Shown here in pieces: positions 46,585 to 57,200 of a stretch of 64,000 nucleotides of DNA. Source of the DNA: Myxosarcina sp. GA_180221_E-2-1-MAG-40_15 (GTDB lineage: Bacteria; Cyanobacteriota; Cyanobacteriia; Cyanobacteriales; Xenococcaceae); NCBI GenBank assembly GCA_020692205.1, contig JAIMKV010000006.1:52442-116441 (forward strand), written 5' to 3'. The notes below the pieces were generated by a model. The model made no database searches. It worked only from the letters and a program-made list of their open reading frames with translations, and was not told the origin of the DNA. The position numbers and the translations under genes are program-made. The number at the start of each line of letters is the position of its first letter. Position 1 is the first letter of the stretch.

Positions 46585-46660
46585 CAAAGCTGACTGGAGG
46601 TTACCTCCAGGGCTTGTACGCCAAGCCGACCATGTGGACGGAGCAAGTCGCGGTTAGAGA
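46585..46660. other. hairpin-rich island sharing a 17-mer with 5972-5988
   Basis: It contains CTGGAGGT-T-ACCTCCAG (about 46594-46610), GGCTT-GTACGCC-AAGCC directly after it, and GTGGACGGAGCAAGTCG at 46634-46650, which matches the island upstream of pilH with one mismatch. GC content is above the surroundings. No reading frame. It may be part of the same structured or mobile element type. Confidence 0.45.
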
Positions 46661-46720
46661 GAGTTTTTTAGCCCAAGTATAAGTTTTATATAGCTAATAC
46701 GTTGTACACCTCGGCTAAAC

Positions 46721-46744
46721 AAAAAACTCCAAAAAAATGGAGTG
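46721..46744 (-). terminator. probable terminator of fbaA
   Basis: On the minus strand CCACTCC-ATTTTTTT-GGAGT is followed by six T residues, about 100 bases beyond the fbaA stop. The 5-bp stem is short and the loop long, so confidence is moderate. Confidence 0.5.
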
Positions 46745-46774
46745 GCTACAGTTAACCACTCACCGCTTATGGGC

Positions 46775-46801
46775 GGTCATCCGCAAGCCCCGCGGATGAC
46801 C
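46775..46801. repeat. perfect 10-bp hairpin downstream of fbaA
   Basis: GGTCATCCGC and GCGGATGACC are separated by AAGCCCC. It lies between the fbaA stop and its probable T-rich terminator. It may be a processing or stability hairpin of the fbaA transcript or the edge of the island at 46.6 kb. Confidence 0.6.
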
Positions 46802-46842
46802 TAAATATCAAACCCAGTTAAATTTATTTGGCATTTATAAGC

Positions 46843-47922
46843 CTATACAGAAACAGCTTTTTTAGAGCTAGTGGACAATTCACCTTTAGCGTATTTAGCA
46901 GCATAATCGTCTAAGGAAACCTGCTTGATTTTGCTAGCGTTACCAGCAGTTCCAAAAGCTTCATAACGGCTGAGGCAGACTTTTTTCATGTATGCAATAG
47001 AAGGCTTGAGGAAGTGGCGGGGGTCAAAATTAGAAGGATCTTTAAAAGCCGCTTCACGGATAGCAGCGGTGATAGCCAGGCGGTTATCCGTATCAATATT
47101 AACTTTACGAACACCGCTCTTGATGCCTTTTTGAATTTCTTCTATGGGTACACCGTAAGTTTCGGGAATCTTACCACCATTGGCATTAATGATATCGATC
47201 CACTCTTGGGGTACGGAAGATGAACCGTGCATGACCAAGTGAACGTTAGGTAGACGACGGTTAATTTCTTCAATTCTGCTGATCGCCAGAATTTCGCCAG
47301 TAGGCTTGCGAGTAAATTTATAAGCACCGTGGCTAGTACCGATCGCCACAGCCAAAGCGTCTACTTGAGTACGTTCGACAAATTCAACTGCTTCATCGGG
47401 GTCAGTCAATAATTGCTCTTTACTCAAAGCCCCTTCAAAACCATGACCATCTTCTGCTTCGCCCTTACCAGTTTCTAGAGAGCCTAAACAACCTAGTTCA
47501 CCTTCAACAGAAGCACCTACAGAGTGAGCTACTTTGACTACTTCTGCGGTTACGTTAACGTTGTATTCAAAGCTAGCAGGAGTCTTCGCATCAGCTTCTA
47601 AAGAACCGTCCATCATGACGCTAGTAAAACCGTTACGAATTGCCGAATAGCAAGTCGCAGGGCTATTTCCATGATCCTGGTGCATTGCGATGGGAATATG
47701 AGGATAGCTTTCTGCTGCTGCTAATACTAGGTGGCGTAGGAAATTTTCTCCTGCATATTTGCGTGCGCCACGAGAAGCTTGTAAGATAACAGGACTGTCA
47801 GCTTCATTAGCAGCATCCATAATGGAGATAATCTGCTCCATATTGTTAACGTTATACGCAGGAATACCATAACTATTCTCAGCAGCGTGGTCTAAAAGCA
47901 AACGCATTGGGACGAGCGCCAT
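46843..47922 (-). CDS. fbaA: class II fructose-bisphosphate aldolase
   Basis: A 359-residue zinc-dependent aldolase of the Calvin cycle and glycolysis, cleaving or forming fructose-1,6- and sedoheptulose-1,7-bisphosphate. The opening is [27 protein letters not shown]. The zinc-site HQDHGNSP and VEGELGCLG, the [13 protein letters not shown] phosphate loop and HGSSSVPQ are present. A GGGAGA ribosome site precedes the ATG. It is monocistronic, with hairpins after the stop. Confidence 0.96.
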   Translation of the reverse strand: MALVPMRLLLDHAAENSYGIPAYNVNNMEQIISIMDAANEADSPVILQASRGARKYAGENFLRHLVLAAAESYPHIPIAMHQDHGNSPATCYSAIRNGFTSVMMDGSLEADAKTPASFEYNVNVTAEVVKVAHSVGASVEGELGCLGSLETGKGEAEDGHGFEGALSKEQLLTDPDEAVEFVERTQVDALAVAIGTSHGAYKFTRKPTGEILAISRIEEINRRLPNVHLVMHGSSSVPQEWIDIINANGGKIPETYGVPIEEIQKGIKSGVRKVNIDTDNRLAITAAIREAAFKDPSNFDPRHFLKPSIAYMKKVCLSRYEAFGTAGNASKIKQVSLDDYAAKYAKGELSTSSKKAVSV

Positions 47923-48112
47923 ATATATTCTCCCTAATTTATATTTTTGTCAAATAGTAAGTTTTTAAGAAAGTTAAACTTCTTACTTGTCAATCTTAAG
48001 ATATTTTTTACATCTAGACGAATCTAATTTATAAAATGCTTTAAATAAAATTAATTTTAATGAGATTTTTCGCGCTATAATCTGGCGAAAAATTGAGAAT
48101 TTTAAAGCTCAG

Positions 48113-48859
48113 CTATTTTCTTGGTTGATTTGCCCCAGTAAGATTCAAATAATTAACGCAAATCGAATTATCCTCTTTAATCGAGATGATTCCCTGACGA
48201 CGGAGCTTACCCATGAGTCTAGTAACAGTGACTCTTGTAGAGCCGATCGCACTACCAATTTGGGCATGGGTTAAACTATACGGTAAACAGCAATTTTGAC
48301 CCTGCTCAATACCATATTCTTCGATTAATAAAGTGAGAAAACTGATCAGGCGATCAATAGTCTTTCTTTGCCCTAAAGCACTAAGCCACAATAATTTTCT
48401 TTGATGCTGATAACGGAAAGCTTCGTATAGCTGCTGTCGAAAATCTGGCCAATTTTCTAAATCCTGCCAATATAGCCAAACTACCTGAGTTCGATCAACA
48501 TGAGCATAGGCATTAATACTAAATGAAGCTTGGGCAACAATCTCAAAAGGCTTTTCTGCGCCGATAAAACCCAAAAATGACTCTTCGAGCCGCTCTAATT
48601 CGGATTCCTCGTCTGATTGGTTAAGATGAAGACCTTCAGGTTGATTTTGGCTCTGGCTTACTAGACGCACCGCTCCTTGGTTGACTAAATAAATTAGCTG
48701 GGGCCGGGTGGGAATTTGCTCATCTTTGCGGAAAATGCGATCGCGGTAATGAATTTGCCCCCAGTCAATAATATTTTGCCAGGTGAAAGTTGGGCTATAT
48801 TCCTCGGACGGGTTTTCGGGAAATTGCATAGTAACAGGCAAAATAATAGATTGACGCAT
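48113..48859 (-). CDS. Crp/Fnr-family transcriptional regulator
   Basis: A 248-residue regulator with an N-terminal cyclic-nucleotide-binding-like beta roll (about 30-150) and a C-terminal winged helix. The recognition region is SLTHAQIGSAIGSTRVTVTRLMGKLRRQGII, typical of the Crp/Fnr DNA-binding domain. The cAMP contacts of true CRP are not evident, and it is not NtcA. Residue 11 is another methionine (MQFPENP) that could be the start. The divergent gene on the right starts 13 bases away, so the two share a promoter region and the regulator may control that gene. Confidence 0.85.
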   Translation of the reverse strand: MRQSIILPVTMQFPENPSEEYSPTFTWQNIIDWGQIHYRDRIFRKDEQIPTRPQLIYLVNQGAVRLVSQSQNQPEGLHLNQSDEESELERLEESFLGFIGAEKPFEIVAQASFSINAYAHVDRTQVVWLYWQDLENWPDFRQQLYEAFRYQHQRKLLWLSALGQRKTIDRLISFLTLLIEEYGIEQGQNCCLPYSLTHAQIGSAIGSTRVTVTRLMGKLRRQGIISIKEDNSICVNYLNLTGANQPRK

Positions 48860-48871
48860 ATTTGATTCTAC

Positions 48872-49876
48872 ATGGATAGCAATGTATCAAAAAATACTAT
48901 TTCACATAAGTTTTTTAAACTGCGACTTAATCAAGAAAAAGCAGCTATTTCCGTCAAGAATTTATTAAAACAGCAATTGCTCTTGAAGCTTAATTGGTAT
49001 CAACAACAATTAAATCGACAAACCGATCTTGAGTTTATGGCTGCTACCCTCGAACGCAAAATTGTGCTTTCAAGCGGCGAACCTAGATATTTATCTGACC
49101 AAATTAAAGCCACAGGAATTTTATCTCAACCCCAATTCTCCCCAATTGTGTATAGTTGCCCAATTGGTTTGTGTCTAGCTTCGGCTCTGCAAATGTCACC
49201 AGCAATAATTATCGAGCAATTAGGCAGTTTACTTACTTTAAAACCCGATAATCTTGCTGCTGAATCAGAGTTGAAGTTGCTAGTAGAAACAGTCTCATCT
49301 GGTTGGATTAACTTTTATTTAGATTCAGAGGCAATAGCGGGTTGGCTGAAGCGATCGCAATTAGTTATTGCCAACCAAACTATCATCACTCGAAGCTACT
49401 CCTCAACTTCTGCTGTGCTGCCTGATTACGGTAATCAAACTTTAGACAATCTCTTGGCTATTCAGTATATTCATGCTCGCTGCTGTAGTTTATTATACCT
49501 AGGGGCAAAGGAAAAGGTGATCGCCATACACGATTTCGACTGCCTAGGCTGGCAGATCGTTGAGCCGCAATCAATTTCCTGGGTAAATGAGGAGCATAAT
49601 CTATGGTTGAGCGAATTATCAGAATATAACTTAATTTATCGGCTGCTATCAGTAGCAGACTATTTTGCCAGCAATAAATACGATTGGCTTAAGTTGGCTT
49701 GGAACTTGAGTCTTGACACGGCAATTTTTTTGGCTGATTGCCGTTTTTTGGGCGAGGTAAAACAGCAATGTCCTCAAAAAGCGATCGCTCGCTTGGGATT
49801 AATCGCTTTCGTCCAATACTGGCTGCAAAAAATACTGGTGGAAAAACTTCAGGTGGCAGCACCAAAGACGCTGTGA
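48872..49876 (+). CDS. orphan DALR anticodon-binding domain protein (ArgRS-like C-terminus)
   Basis: A 334-residue protein without a catalytic synthetase domain. The C-terminal 100 residues (EYNLIYRLLSVADYFASNK and SLDTAIFLADCRFLGEVKQ, then ARLGLIAFVQYWLQKILVEKLQV) follow the helix pattern of the DALR anticodon-binding domain of arginyl-tRNA synthetase. The Class I HIGH and KMSK motifs are absent. The N-terminal 200 residues are not recognised. It is divergent from, and 13 bases from, a Crp-family regulator. Function is unknown; tRNA binding is inferred from the fold. Confidence 0.65.
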   Translation: MDSNVSKNTISHKFFKLRLNQEKAAISVKNLLKQQLLLKLNWYQQQLNRQTDLEFMAATLERKIVLSSGEPRYLSDQIKATGILSQPQFSPIVYSCPIGLCLASALQMSPAIIIEQLGSLLTLKPDNLAAESELKLLVETVSSGWINFYLDSEAIAGWLKRSQLVIANQTIITRSYSSTSAVLPDYGNQTLDNLLAIQYIHARCCSLLYLGAKEKVIAIHDFDCLGWQIVEPQSISWVNEEHNLWLSELSEYNLIYRLLSVADYFASNKYDWLKLAWNLSLDTAIFLADCRFLGEVKQQCPQKAIARLGLIAFVQYWLQKILVEKLQVAAPKTL

Positions 49877-49973
49877 GGCGGGAGTCACAGATTACTTATT
49901 ACTGATTGCTGCTCTAAAATTAAAGTTAAGATAGACCAGCAATTGAAAGTATATAGCTAAGATTAAGAACTCA

Positions 49974-50993
49974 ATGATGGATGCTAATGCCGAACCCAAG
50001 GTTGGCGTAATTATTCCAACTTATAATTGCGATCGCTATATTGTCCAAGCGGTTGAAAGCGTATTGCAACAAGAAGAATGTACCTACGAAATAATTGTTG
50101 TTGATGATGGTTCAACTGACTCGACAGAGGAAGTACTAAAACCATACAGCGATCGCCTTCGCTATCTTAAACAAAATAATTCGGGTGTAGCAACAGCACG
50201 TAATCATGGCATAGCACAAGCCAAAGCTAACTTAATCGCCTTTTTAGATGCCGACGATTATTTTTTACCAGGAAAATTAGCTCGTCAAGCAGAAATTTTA
50301 CTCAAGCGTCCCGATTTGGGGATGGTTCATAGTGGCTGGCAAAGAGTAGATGCCCAAGGTAACAAGCTGTTGAATGTTTGTCCTTGGGAGCAAATTCCTG
50401 AACTAAATCTAGAAACCTGGCTGCGCTGGAAGCCTGTTTTACCGAGTGCTATGATGTTTCGTCGAGAATGGTTGCAGTACGTTGGCGGATTCGATTCTCG
50501 TTTTCCCCCTGCCGAAGATACCAATTTGGTTTTAAAACTGGCTTTAAAAGGATGTAAGACAGCATGGTTAAGGGAAATAACAGTTTGCTACCGTCAGCAT
50601 GAATCAAGTGCCATGCACAAGGGATTGCCTCAGGCTCGTTCTTTGTTAGCAGTTACTGATGACTTTTTTAATCAACCGAATTTACCACCAGAAATCAGAT
50701 TAATGGAGCAATCTGTACGTCATGGTACATTAGTTTGGATTGCTTGGTATCTTTATTACACAAAACATCACGTAGAAATGATCGAATATCTTCAACAGGC
50801 TTGGAATTACCGTTCTAGCTCGGGGATAGAAACTCTAGTAACTTGGAGCGAAAGTTTTGCTGAATTTGCCGACAATTGGGGAGTTAATTTTAACGTCAAT
50901 GATTTGACCAGTTCAGCAGAATGGCAAGCGTTGATTCAGTGGATGCTTCAGATAAATAGTCTAATTGACCAAAAAATGAGCCATAGTTCATGA
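49974..50993 (+). CDS. glycosyltransferase family 2
   Basis: A 339-residue GT-A enzyme. The start of the fold is VGVIIPTYNCDRYIVQAVESV, followed by IIVVDDGSTDST, the DXD motif FLDADDYF and a later WLREITVCYRQHESSAM. It uses a nucleotide sugar to build a surface glycan or glycolipid. No transmembrane segment is seen, so it works at the cytoplasmic face. It precedes the ktrB gene by 38 bases, but the two are functionally unrelated. Acceptor and sugar are unknown. Confidence 0.88.
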   Translation: MMDANAEPKVGVIIPTYNCDRYIVQAVESVLQQEECTYEIIVVDDGSTDSTEEVLKPYSDRLRYLKQNNSGVATARNHGIAQAKANLIAFLDADDYFLPGKLARQAEILLKRPDLGMVHSGWQRVDAQGNKLLNVCPWEQIPELNLETWLRWKPVLPSAMMFRREWLQYVGGFDSRFPPAEDTNLVLKLALKGCKTAWLREITVCYRQHESSAMHKGLPQARSLLAVTDDFFNQPNLPPEIRLMEQSVRHGTLVWIAWYLYYTKHHVEMIEYLQQAWNYRSSSGIETLVTWSESFAEFADNWGVNFNVNDLTSSAEWQALIQWMLQINSLIDQKMSHSS

Positions 50994-51031
50994 TCGCTCA
51001 TCAGTAACCATATATTTATTCCTCTTTTGCT

Positions 51032-52366
51032 ATGACTATTGCTCGTACAATTTGTGGAGGGTTTCTCGCTCTAATCATAGTTGGAACCATGCTGCTGATG
51101 ATGCCTTTTGCTACCGTTGCAGGAACATGGAACAGCTTTATCGTGGCTCTTTTTACTTCCACCTCCGCAGTTTGCGTAACTGGTTTGGCCGTGGTAGATA
51201 CGGGTAGCTATTTTTCTTTTTGGGGACAGTTAACCATCTTGCTGTTATTTCAAGTAGGTGGTTTAGGCTACATGATGACCACCACTTTCTTAATTCTACT
51301 CTTGGGAAGAAAATTTGACCTGAGACAAAAGTTTGCGATTCAAGAATCTTTTGATCGCCCTTTTTTACAAGGCAGCAGTAATTTGGTGCGATCGATTATT
51401 GCCACCACGATGATTTTTGAAATTACAGGAATTTTTTTGCTATTATCGGTTTTTGTTCCTCAGTACGGTTGGTCTCAAGGTTTATGGTATGCAATTTTTC
51501 ATAGCATTAGTGCTTGGAACAATGCAGGATTTGGTCTTTTTTCTGATAGCTTGGTTGGTTATAGTTCTGATTGGATCGTTAATTTAGTTATTCCTGGTTT
51601 GATAATTTTTGGCGGTATTGGCTATCAGGTAATTATCGAAATGTATCTATGGTTAAATAATGTAATTAAGCGCAAGGCTGAAAGATTTTGCTTTTCACTC
51701 AACTTTAAAGTAGTAGTCAGCACCACTATTTTATTATTGATTGTCGGCACTGCCGCGTTTTTACTCACAGAATTAAATAATTCTGCAACTTTGCAGCCTC
51801 TCAACTTTCAAGACAAATTGTTAGCAGCATGGTTTCAGTCTGCGACCACCAGAACGGCTGGATTTAATAGCATTGACTTGGCTAACATGACCACTGCGGG
51901 GTTGTTTATCACTATGGGGTTGATGTTTATTGGTGCTAGCCCTAGCGGTACAGGAGGGGGAATCAAAACCACAACCTTTAGAATTATGTACAACAGTACT
52001 AAATCAGTTTTGCAAGGAAAAAACGAAGTGATTTTATATCAAAGAGAAGTACCTAGTACGCTGATTTTAAAAGCGGTAGCAGTAGTATTTGGTACGGCAG
52101 CGTCAATTGTATTTGCAACTATTTTAATTTCTTCAATTGAACCTCAGTTTGATTTTTTACCAATTTTATTTGAAGTAATTTCTGCTTTTGCCACTGTCGG
52201 TTTATCTACTGGCATCACTAGCAGTTTGGGAGTTGCTTCCAAGGTAATCCTAGTCTGTTCTATGTATGTCGGCAGAGTCAGTATTCTAATTTTAATCGCT
52301 GCCATTATTGGCGATCATAGTCCGAGTAACCTGCAATATCCTGAAGAAAATTTGCTGGTTGGCTAA
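51032..52366 (+). CDS. ktrB: TrkH/KtrB-family potassium transporter membrane subunit
   Basis: A 444-residue multi-span membrane protein of the K+ transporter superfamily. Four M1-P-M2 repeats can be followed; the selectivity-filter glycine regions are FTSTSAVCVTGLAVVD, SAWNNAGFGLFSD, ATTRTAGFNSIDL and AFATVGLSTGI. The gating loop GASPSGTGGGIKTTTFR is present. It forms the pore of a Ktr-type Na+-dependent K+ uptake system. The cytosolic RCK partner (ktrA) is not in the window. Confidence 0.9.
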   Translation: MTIARTICGGFLALIIVGTMLLMMPFATVAGTWNSFIVALFTSTSAVCVTGLAVVDTGSYFSFWGQLTILLLFQVGGLGYMMTTTFLILLLGRKFDLRQKFAIQESFDRPFLQGSSNLVRSIIATTMIFEITGIFLLLSVFVPQYGWSQGLWYAIFHSISAWNNAGFGLFSDSLVGYSSDWIVNLVIPGLIIFGGIGYQVIIEMYLWLNNVIKRKAERFCFSLNFKVVVSTTILLLIVGTAAFLLTELNNSATLQPLNFQDKLLAAWFQSATTRTAGFNSIDLANMTTAGLFITMGLMFIGASPSGTGGGIKTTTFRIMYNSTKSVLQGKNEVILYQREVPSTLILKAVAVVFGTAASIVFATILISSIEPQFDFLPILFEVISAFATVGLSTGITSSLGVASKVILVCSMYVGRVSILILIAAIIGDHSPSNLQYPEENLLVG

Positions 52367-52921
52367 CGGTTAGCAAAATTGTCTGAGCAATTTTTGGGGC
52401 TAACCAGACAAATCTTTAAAATCGAGCTTAACCAATATTAAAACTTTACAATTGACCTAACTGTGATATAAATATTAAGGATTGTAAAATAAGAGCCGTA
52501 TTATTCAGTATTTCTGTGACAGTCGTGGGCTAACTTGTTGTTACTCTTAATGATTTCATCTTTGTCCACGGTTACAGCAGAATTCGTCATGTCTTGATGC
52601 ACGTTCCTTTACTAGGACAGTATTCCTGGATAGAAAAATACGGTCTTGGCAAGACGATAATACTATACTACTTAATCTGAATTTTGTAGGAGGTAGTAGG
52701 ATTGGCTGCCTGCGCCCTGTGTGAATTTCGTTTCAGGCACTGGTAATAGTCATGGCGGAGTTCTATCAAGCAGGAGCGAGATAATCGGTAACTTTTCTAC
52801 CTGCGTATTTTGTAGGTGGAAATGTTCTCATGACTTTACTGATGCGCGTTTTAATCACAATTTGTTGGGCAATAACGTCCAAAACTTTGATCGATAATAT
52901 TTGATTTGCCCAATAAATTTT
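52367..52921. other. long leader region upstream of desA
   Basis: About 555 bases between ktrB and the desaturase gene. It lacks any supported reading frame. Short inverted repeats occur, for example around CTACCT/AGGTGG near 52798-52820, and the segment 52690-52800 is richer in GC than the rest. It could be a long 5' UTR controlling desA, which in cyanobacteria is cold-regulated, or an RNA gene; I cannot place a promoter. Confidence 0.4.
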
Positions 52922-53974
52922 ATGACAGCAGTATTCCCCAAGAATTTCAAGTCTTCTCCGTCTCCACAATTGTCTGACAACATTAAGCTTAGAGACATTA
53001 TCAACACCTTGCCTAAGGAAGTTTTTGTGAAAAATCCTCGCAAAGCTTGGACTAAACTAGTCATTAATGTTTTATGTGTTGCCTTAGGTTATTGGTTTGT
53101 TGCAGTCTCTCCATGGTACTTATTACCTTTGGCTTGGGTATTTTTAGGAACAGGTTTACAGGGCTTTTTCGTTATTGCTCATGACTGCGGTCATCGTTCC
53201 TTCTCTAATCGCATCTGGGTGAATGATCTAGTCGGTCATATGATGACTCTACCTCTGGTGTATCCTTATCATGCTTGGCGAATCTTACATAATCATCATC
53301 ACAAGCACACCAATAAGCTTGATGTAGACAACGCCTGGGCTCCTTTTACCACTGAAACTTTTGATGGTTCTTCTGCTGCTTTACAGTGGCTCTATCGTAG
53401 AATGCGGGGTTGGTTCTGGTGGATGGGTTCAATTATACATTGGGCAAAACTTCACTTTAACTGGCAAAAATTTGCTGGGAAGCAAAGAGAACAGGTTCGC
53501 TTCTCAGTACTGCTAGTTTTAATCGGTGGTGGTTTTGCTTATTCCACCTTACTTTTTGCTACTGGAATCACTGGCTTAATCAAGTTTTGGCTGATGCCTT
53601 GGCTGGTGTACCATTTCTGGATGAGTACCTTTACGATGTTTCACCATACTATGCCTGAAATTCCCTTTAAACCAGAGGAAGAGTGGAACGAAGCTCGCGC
53701 CCAATTATCAGGTACGGTGAACTGTAAATATCCTTGGTGGGTAGAATTTCTGTGCCATGACATTAACGTGCATATTCCGCATCACTTAACCACAGCTATT
53801 CCCTGGTACAATCTGCGTCAAGCTCATCAAAGTTTGGTCGAAAACTGGGGCGAATATCTCTATGAAGACTGTACTTTTAACTGGGAGTTGATTCAGAAGG
53901 TAACTAAAGTTTGTCATCTTTACGAAGCACAAAAGAACTATCAAAGTATTGAAGACTATCGTTTATCTAACTAA
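52922..53974 (+). CDS. desA: delta-12 fatty acid desaturase
   Basis: A 350-residue acyl-lipid desaturase from ATG at 52922 (MTAVFPKNFKS); an in-frame TTG at 52901 is less likely. The three iron-binding histidine boxes are HDCGHRS, HNHHHKHTN and HIPHH, with hydrophobic membrane spans between. It introduces the delta-12 double bond into oleoyl groups of membrane lipids, with electrons from ferredoxin. Length and boxes match DesA. An intrinsic terminator follows at 54054. Confidence 0.93.
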   Translation: MTAVFPKNFKSSPSPQLSDNIKLRDIINTLPKEVFVKNPRKAWTKLVINVLCVALGYWFVAVSPWYLLPLAWVFLGTGLQGFFVIAHDCGHRSFSNRIWVNDLVGHMMTLPLVYPYHAWRILHNHHHKHTNKLDVDNAWAPFTTETFDGSSAALQWLYRRMRGWFWWMGSIIHWAKLHFNWQKFAGKQREQVRFSVLLVLIGGGFAYSTLLFATGITGLIKFWLMPWLVYHFWMSTFTMFHHTMPEIPFKPEEEWNEARAQLSGTVNCKYPWWVEFLCHDINVHIPHHLTTAIPWYNLRQAHQSLVENWGEYLYEDCTFNWELIQKVTKVCHLYEAQKNYQSIEDYRLSN

Positions 53975-54053
53975 AGTTGTCTCGCTAAGCAAGGGAAAAT
54001 TGTTGATCCAGCTGGAAAACAACTGGAAATAACTTTAATTATTTAATTAATCG

Positions 54054-54080
54054 GGATATGGCGGGTAGCCATATCCTTTT
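54054..54080 (+). terminator. intrinsic terminator after desA
   Basis: Stem GGATATGGC/GCCATATCC (9 bp, loop GGGTA) followed by TTTTGTTG, about 80 bases after the desA stop. A good rho-independent terminator. Confidence 0.8.
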
Positions 54081-54251
54081 GTTGTCTTTCTAGCTGCCTG
54101 AAAATCAACCAAAAGAAGAGTCATGCCTGAGTTTGTCTTGTATTTGCGATCGCCGCTAATTTATTCAGTTTTCTATCACTTTAGGTCTGTATAATTACCA
54201 CAAGATAGCTGAGGCAAGCAGACTCTTGGAGTTGCTTAAATAAGGTAAGAA

Positions 54252-57200
54252 ATGACTAGATTTTGGGGCAATGATACTCACAAAGCAACATCTTTGACGA
54301 TAGCCGATCGCGCTAGGCAAAAAGAAAAGCGATCGCCTGATAATTTACTTAAATTATTAGGCAGTTTGACAGGCTGGTGTTTAGTTAGTAGTCCTCTGGC
54401 GGCGCAGATTACCCCTGATAGCACTTTGGGAACACAAGTTAATACTACTGATAACGTCGCGGAAATCACTGGGGGTACAGCAGCAGGCAGCAATTTGTTT
54501 CATAGTTTTCAAGATTTTTCCGTGGCAGCAGGCAACACTGCTTTTTTTAATAATGCTTTAGAGATCAATAATATTATCGGTCGAGTCACGGGCAATAATC
54601 TTTCTAATCTTGACGGTTTGATTAGAGCTAATGGTACGGCAAATTTGGTTTTGATTAATCCTAACGGCATTAACTTTGGTGGCAATGCCAGTTTAGATAT
54701 TGGCGGCTCGTTTTTAAGCAGTACCGCAGCCAGCGTAATCTTTGAAGACGGTACTGTCTTTAATGCCGATCTGACCACCAAACCTTTGTTAACGATTAGC
54801 GCACCTGTAGGCTTACAGTTGGGACAAAATTCAGCAGCGATTCAGGTATCAGGTGGCAATAATCCTGATGTTAATCTAGAAGTAACTTCTGGTAATACTT
54901 TTGCCTTAGTCGGTAACGGCATTACTTTTAACGGTGGTACGGTAACCGCTGAATCGGGAATAATCGATTTAGGTAGTGTTGCCCAAGGACAAGTAAGCAT
55001 TACTGATGTCACTGCGGGTTGGCAGTTAGAATACTCAGGGGTAACGCAGTTTGCCGAGCTGAAACTGTTGGCAGGATCGTCTTTGCTGAATGCAAACTCT
55101 CTAGCGAATCCCGATGGGGAAATACAGGTACAGGGAAGCAAAATTACTTTAGAGCGATCGCAAATATCGGCTCCAGCTTTAGGAGATAATCCAGGAGCAG
55201 ATATTACTATTAGTGCAACCGACTCGTTATCGCTTCAGGGAACAACAGGAAGTAATTTAATCTCAGGCTCGCAAATTGTTAGCGAAGTAAGTCCCACAGC
55301 CAGTGGTCAAGGTGGTGCGATCAAGATTGAGACGGGACAACTAAATATCAGCGATCGCTCTTTTATCAGCACCATGACTTTTGGTTCAGGAGCTGGCGGA
55401 AATATTGATCTTACCGCTAGGGACATAAATATTACGGGTACAGGATTTGTCGAATTTCAACGAGATTTTCAAAATGCTGCTTTTATTGGAACATTATTGC
55501 CAAGCGATCGCACAACGGGCATTTTCACTGGTACTGCCGCAGCAGGCACTTCAGGCAATTTAATGATTGATGCTAGTTCGTTAAATCTCAATAACGGTGC
55601 GGTTATTTTTAGTCCCGTATTTACCACGGGAACAGGAGGCAATCTTAATATCACTGTTCCTGAAATTCAGATTAACGCTTCGGCTATACAGACAGGGACA
55701 AGAGGTAATTTAGAATCCGCTGCGGCTGGAGACATCAATCTAGAAACCGAACGCTTAAAAATCCAAGATGGCGGAACGATACTGAACATTACTTTTGCTA
55801 ATGCTGCTGCTGGCAAAATCAATCTTACTGCTACTGAGTCGATAGAACTATCTAATACCCCAGCTGGAGCTTTATTAGTGACGGGTATTTACGCCAACAC
55901 TAGTTTTGGGTTAGGAACTGGAGGGGAGATTAATATTGATACTAATCAACTCAAGATGAACAATTCATTGATTGTCAGCAATAGTGGCTCGGTACTAGCA
56001 GATGGCACGATAATTTCCGCTGGAGGCAAGGGAGGAAATATTAGTATTCAGGCAGATGAAAGCATTGAAGCAGGGGGACTTCCCTCAAATCCAGCCTTTA
56101 CCAGTGGCATCGGCACGTCTACCTATAGTGCCTCGGATGCTGGCAATTTGACAATTTCTACTGGTAAGTTAACTATTCGAGATGGAGTAGACTTTGCTTC
56201 GGCAACGGTAGGCTCGGGACAAGGAGGACAGTTAACGATCAACGCTACTGATTCAGTAGAGTTAATTGGCACGAATACCAGTACAGAAAATCGAGGCGGT
56301 TTATTGGCAACCTCTGGTCGAAGAGAGTTTCCTAGCGCAGAAGCCACTGGTACTTCAGGCAATATTAGCGTCATTACGCCCGCATTATCTGTACGCGACG
56401 GAGCTAGCATTGACGTACAAAGTCTAGGCAGTGGAGATGCTGGGAATTTAGATATTACCGCTGATTCAATTTCAATTAGCAATAAAGCAAACTTGTCTGC
56501 CTCTACTATATTTGGTGTCGGGGGAGATATTACGATTAATACCAATACCTTAAAACTCGATCGCGGCTTGATCAATGCCTCGGTATTGGGTTCGGGAACG
56601 GGAGGAAACATTGAGATTACAGCCAAAGACTCTGTAGAAGTAATTGGCTCTGGCTTTGAATTTATCCAGGCATTACTTTTTGATCCTAGTTTTCTTAGTC
56701 CCGAATCTTTAGCCAATCTCGAAATTGATTTAATCAGCGAAGGTATTTTGGCTGCGACTACAGGTAATGGCGAGGCTGGCACAATTGATATTCAAACTGC
56801 GGACTTGCAAGCTAAGGAAGGTGGTTTAATCGCAACTGCCACAGCTGGAGATGGAGCAGCAGGCTCGATTTTTCTCGATGCTTCAAAATTGCGGCTAGAT
56901 GCTTCTATTGTCTCTGCTAGCACTCTATTTGCTGGACAGGGTGGCGACATTACCATTAATACTGAACAGCTAGAGGTTCTCAGGGGAGGACAGGTAACTA
57001 CTTCAACTCTCGGTTCGGGAAACAGTGGCGACTTAAGGATCAACGCTGCCGAATCGGTAACTGTATCAGGAGCATCAGCCAATAATGTTTTATTCAGCAA
57101 TATTACCGTAGGAGCGCAACCTCTACCGACAACTACAGGAAATGGAGGAGATTTAACTATTACGACTGATCGCCTCAACATTGATGATCGAGGTGCGATC

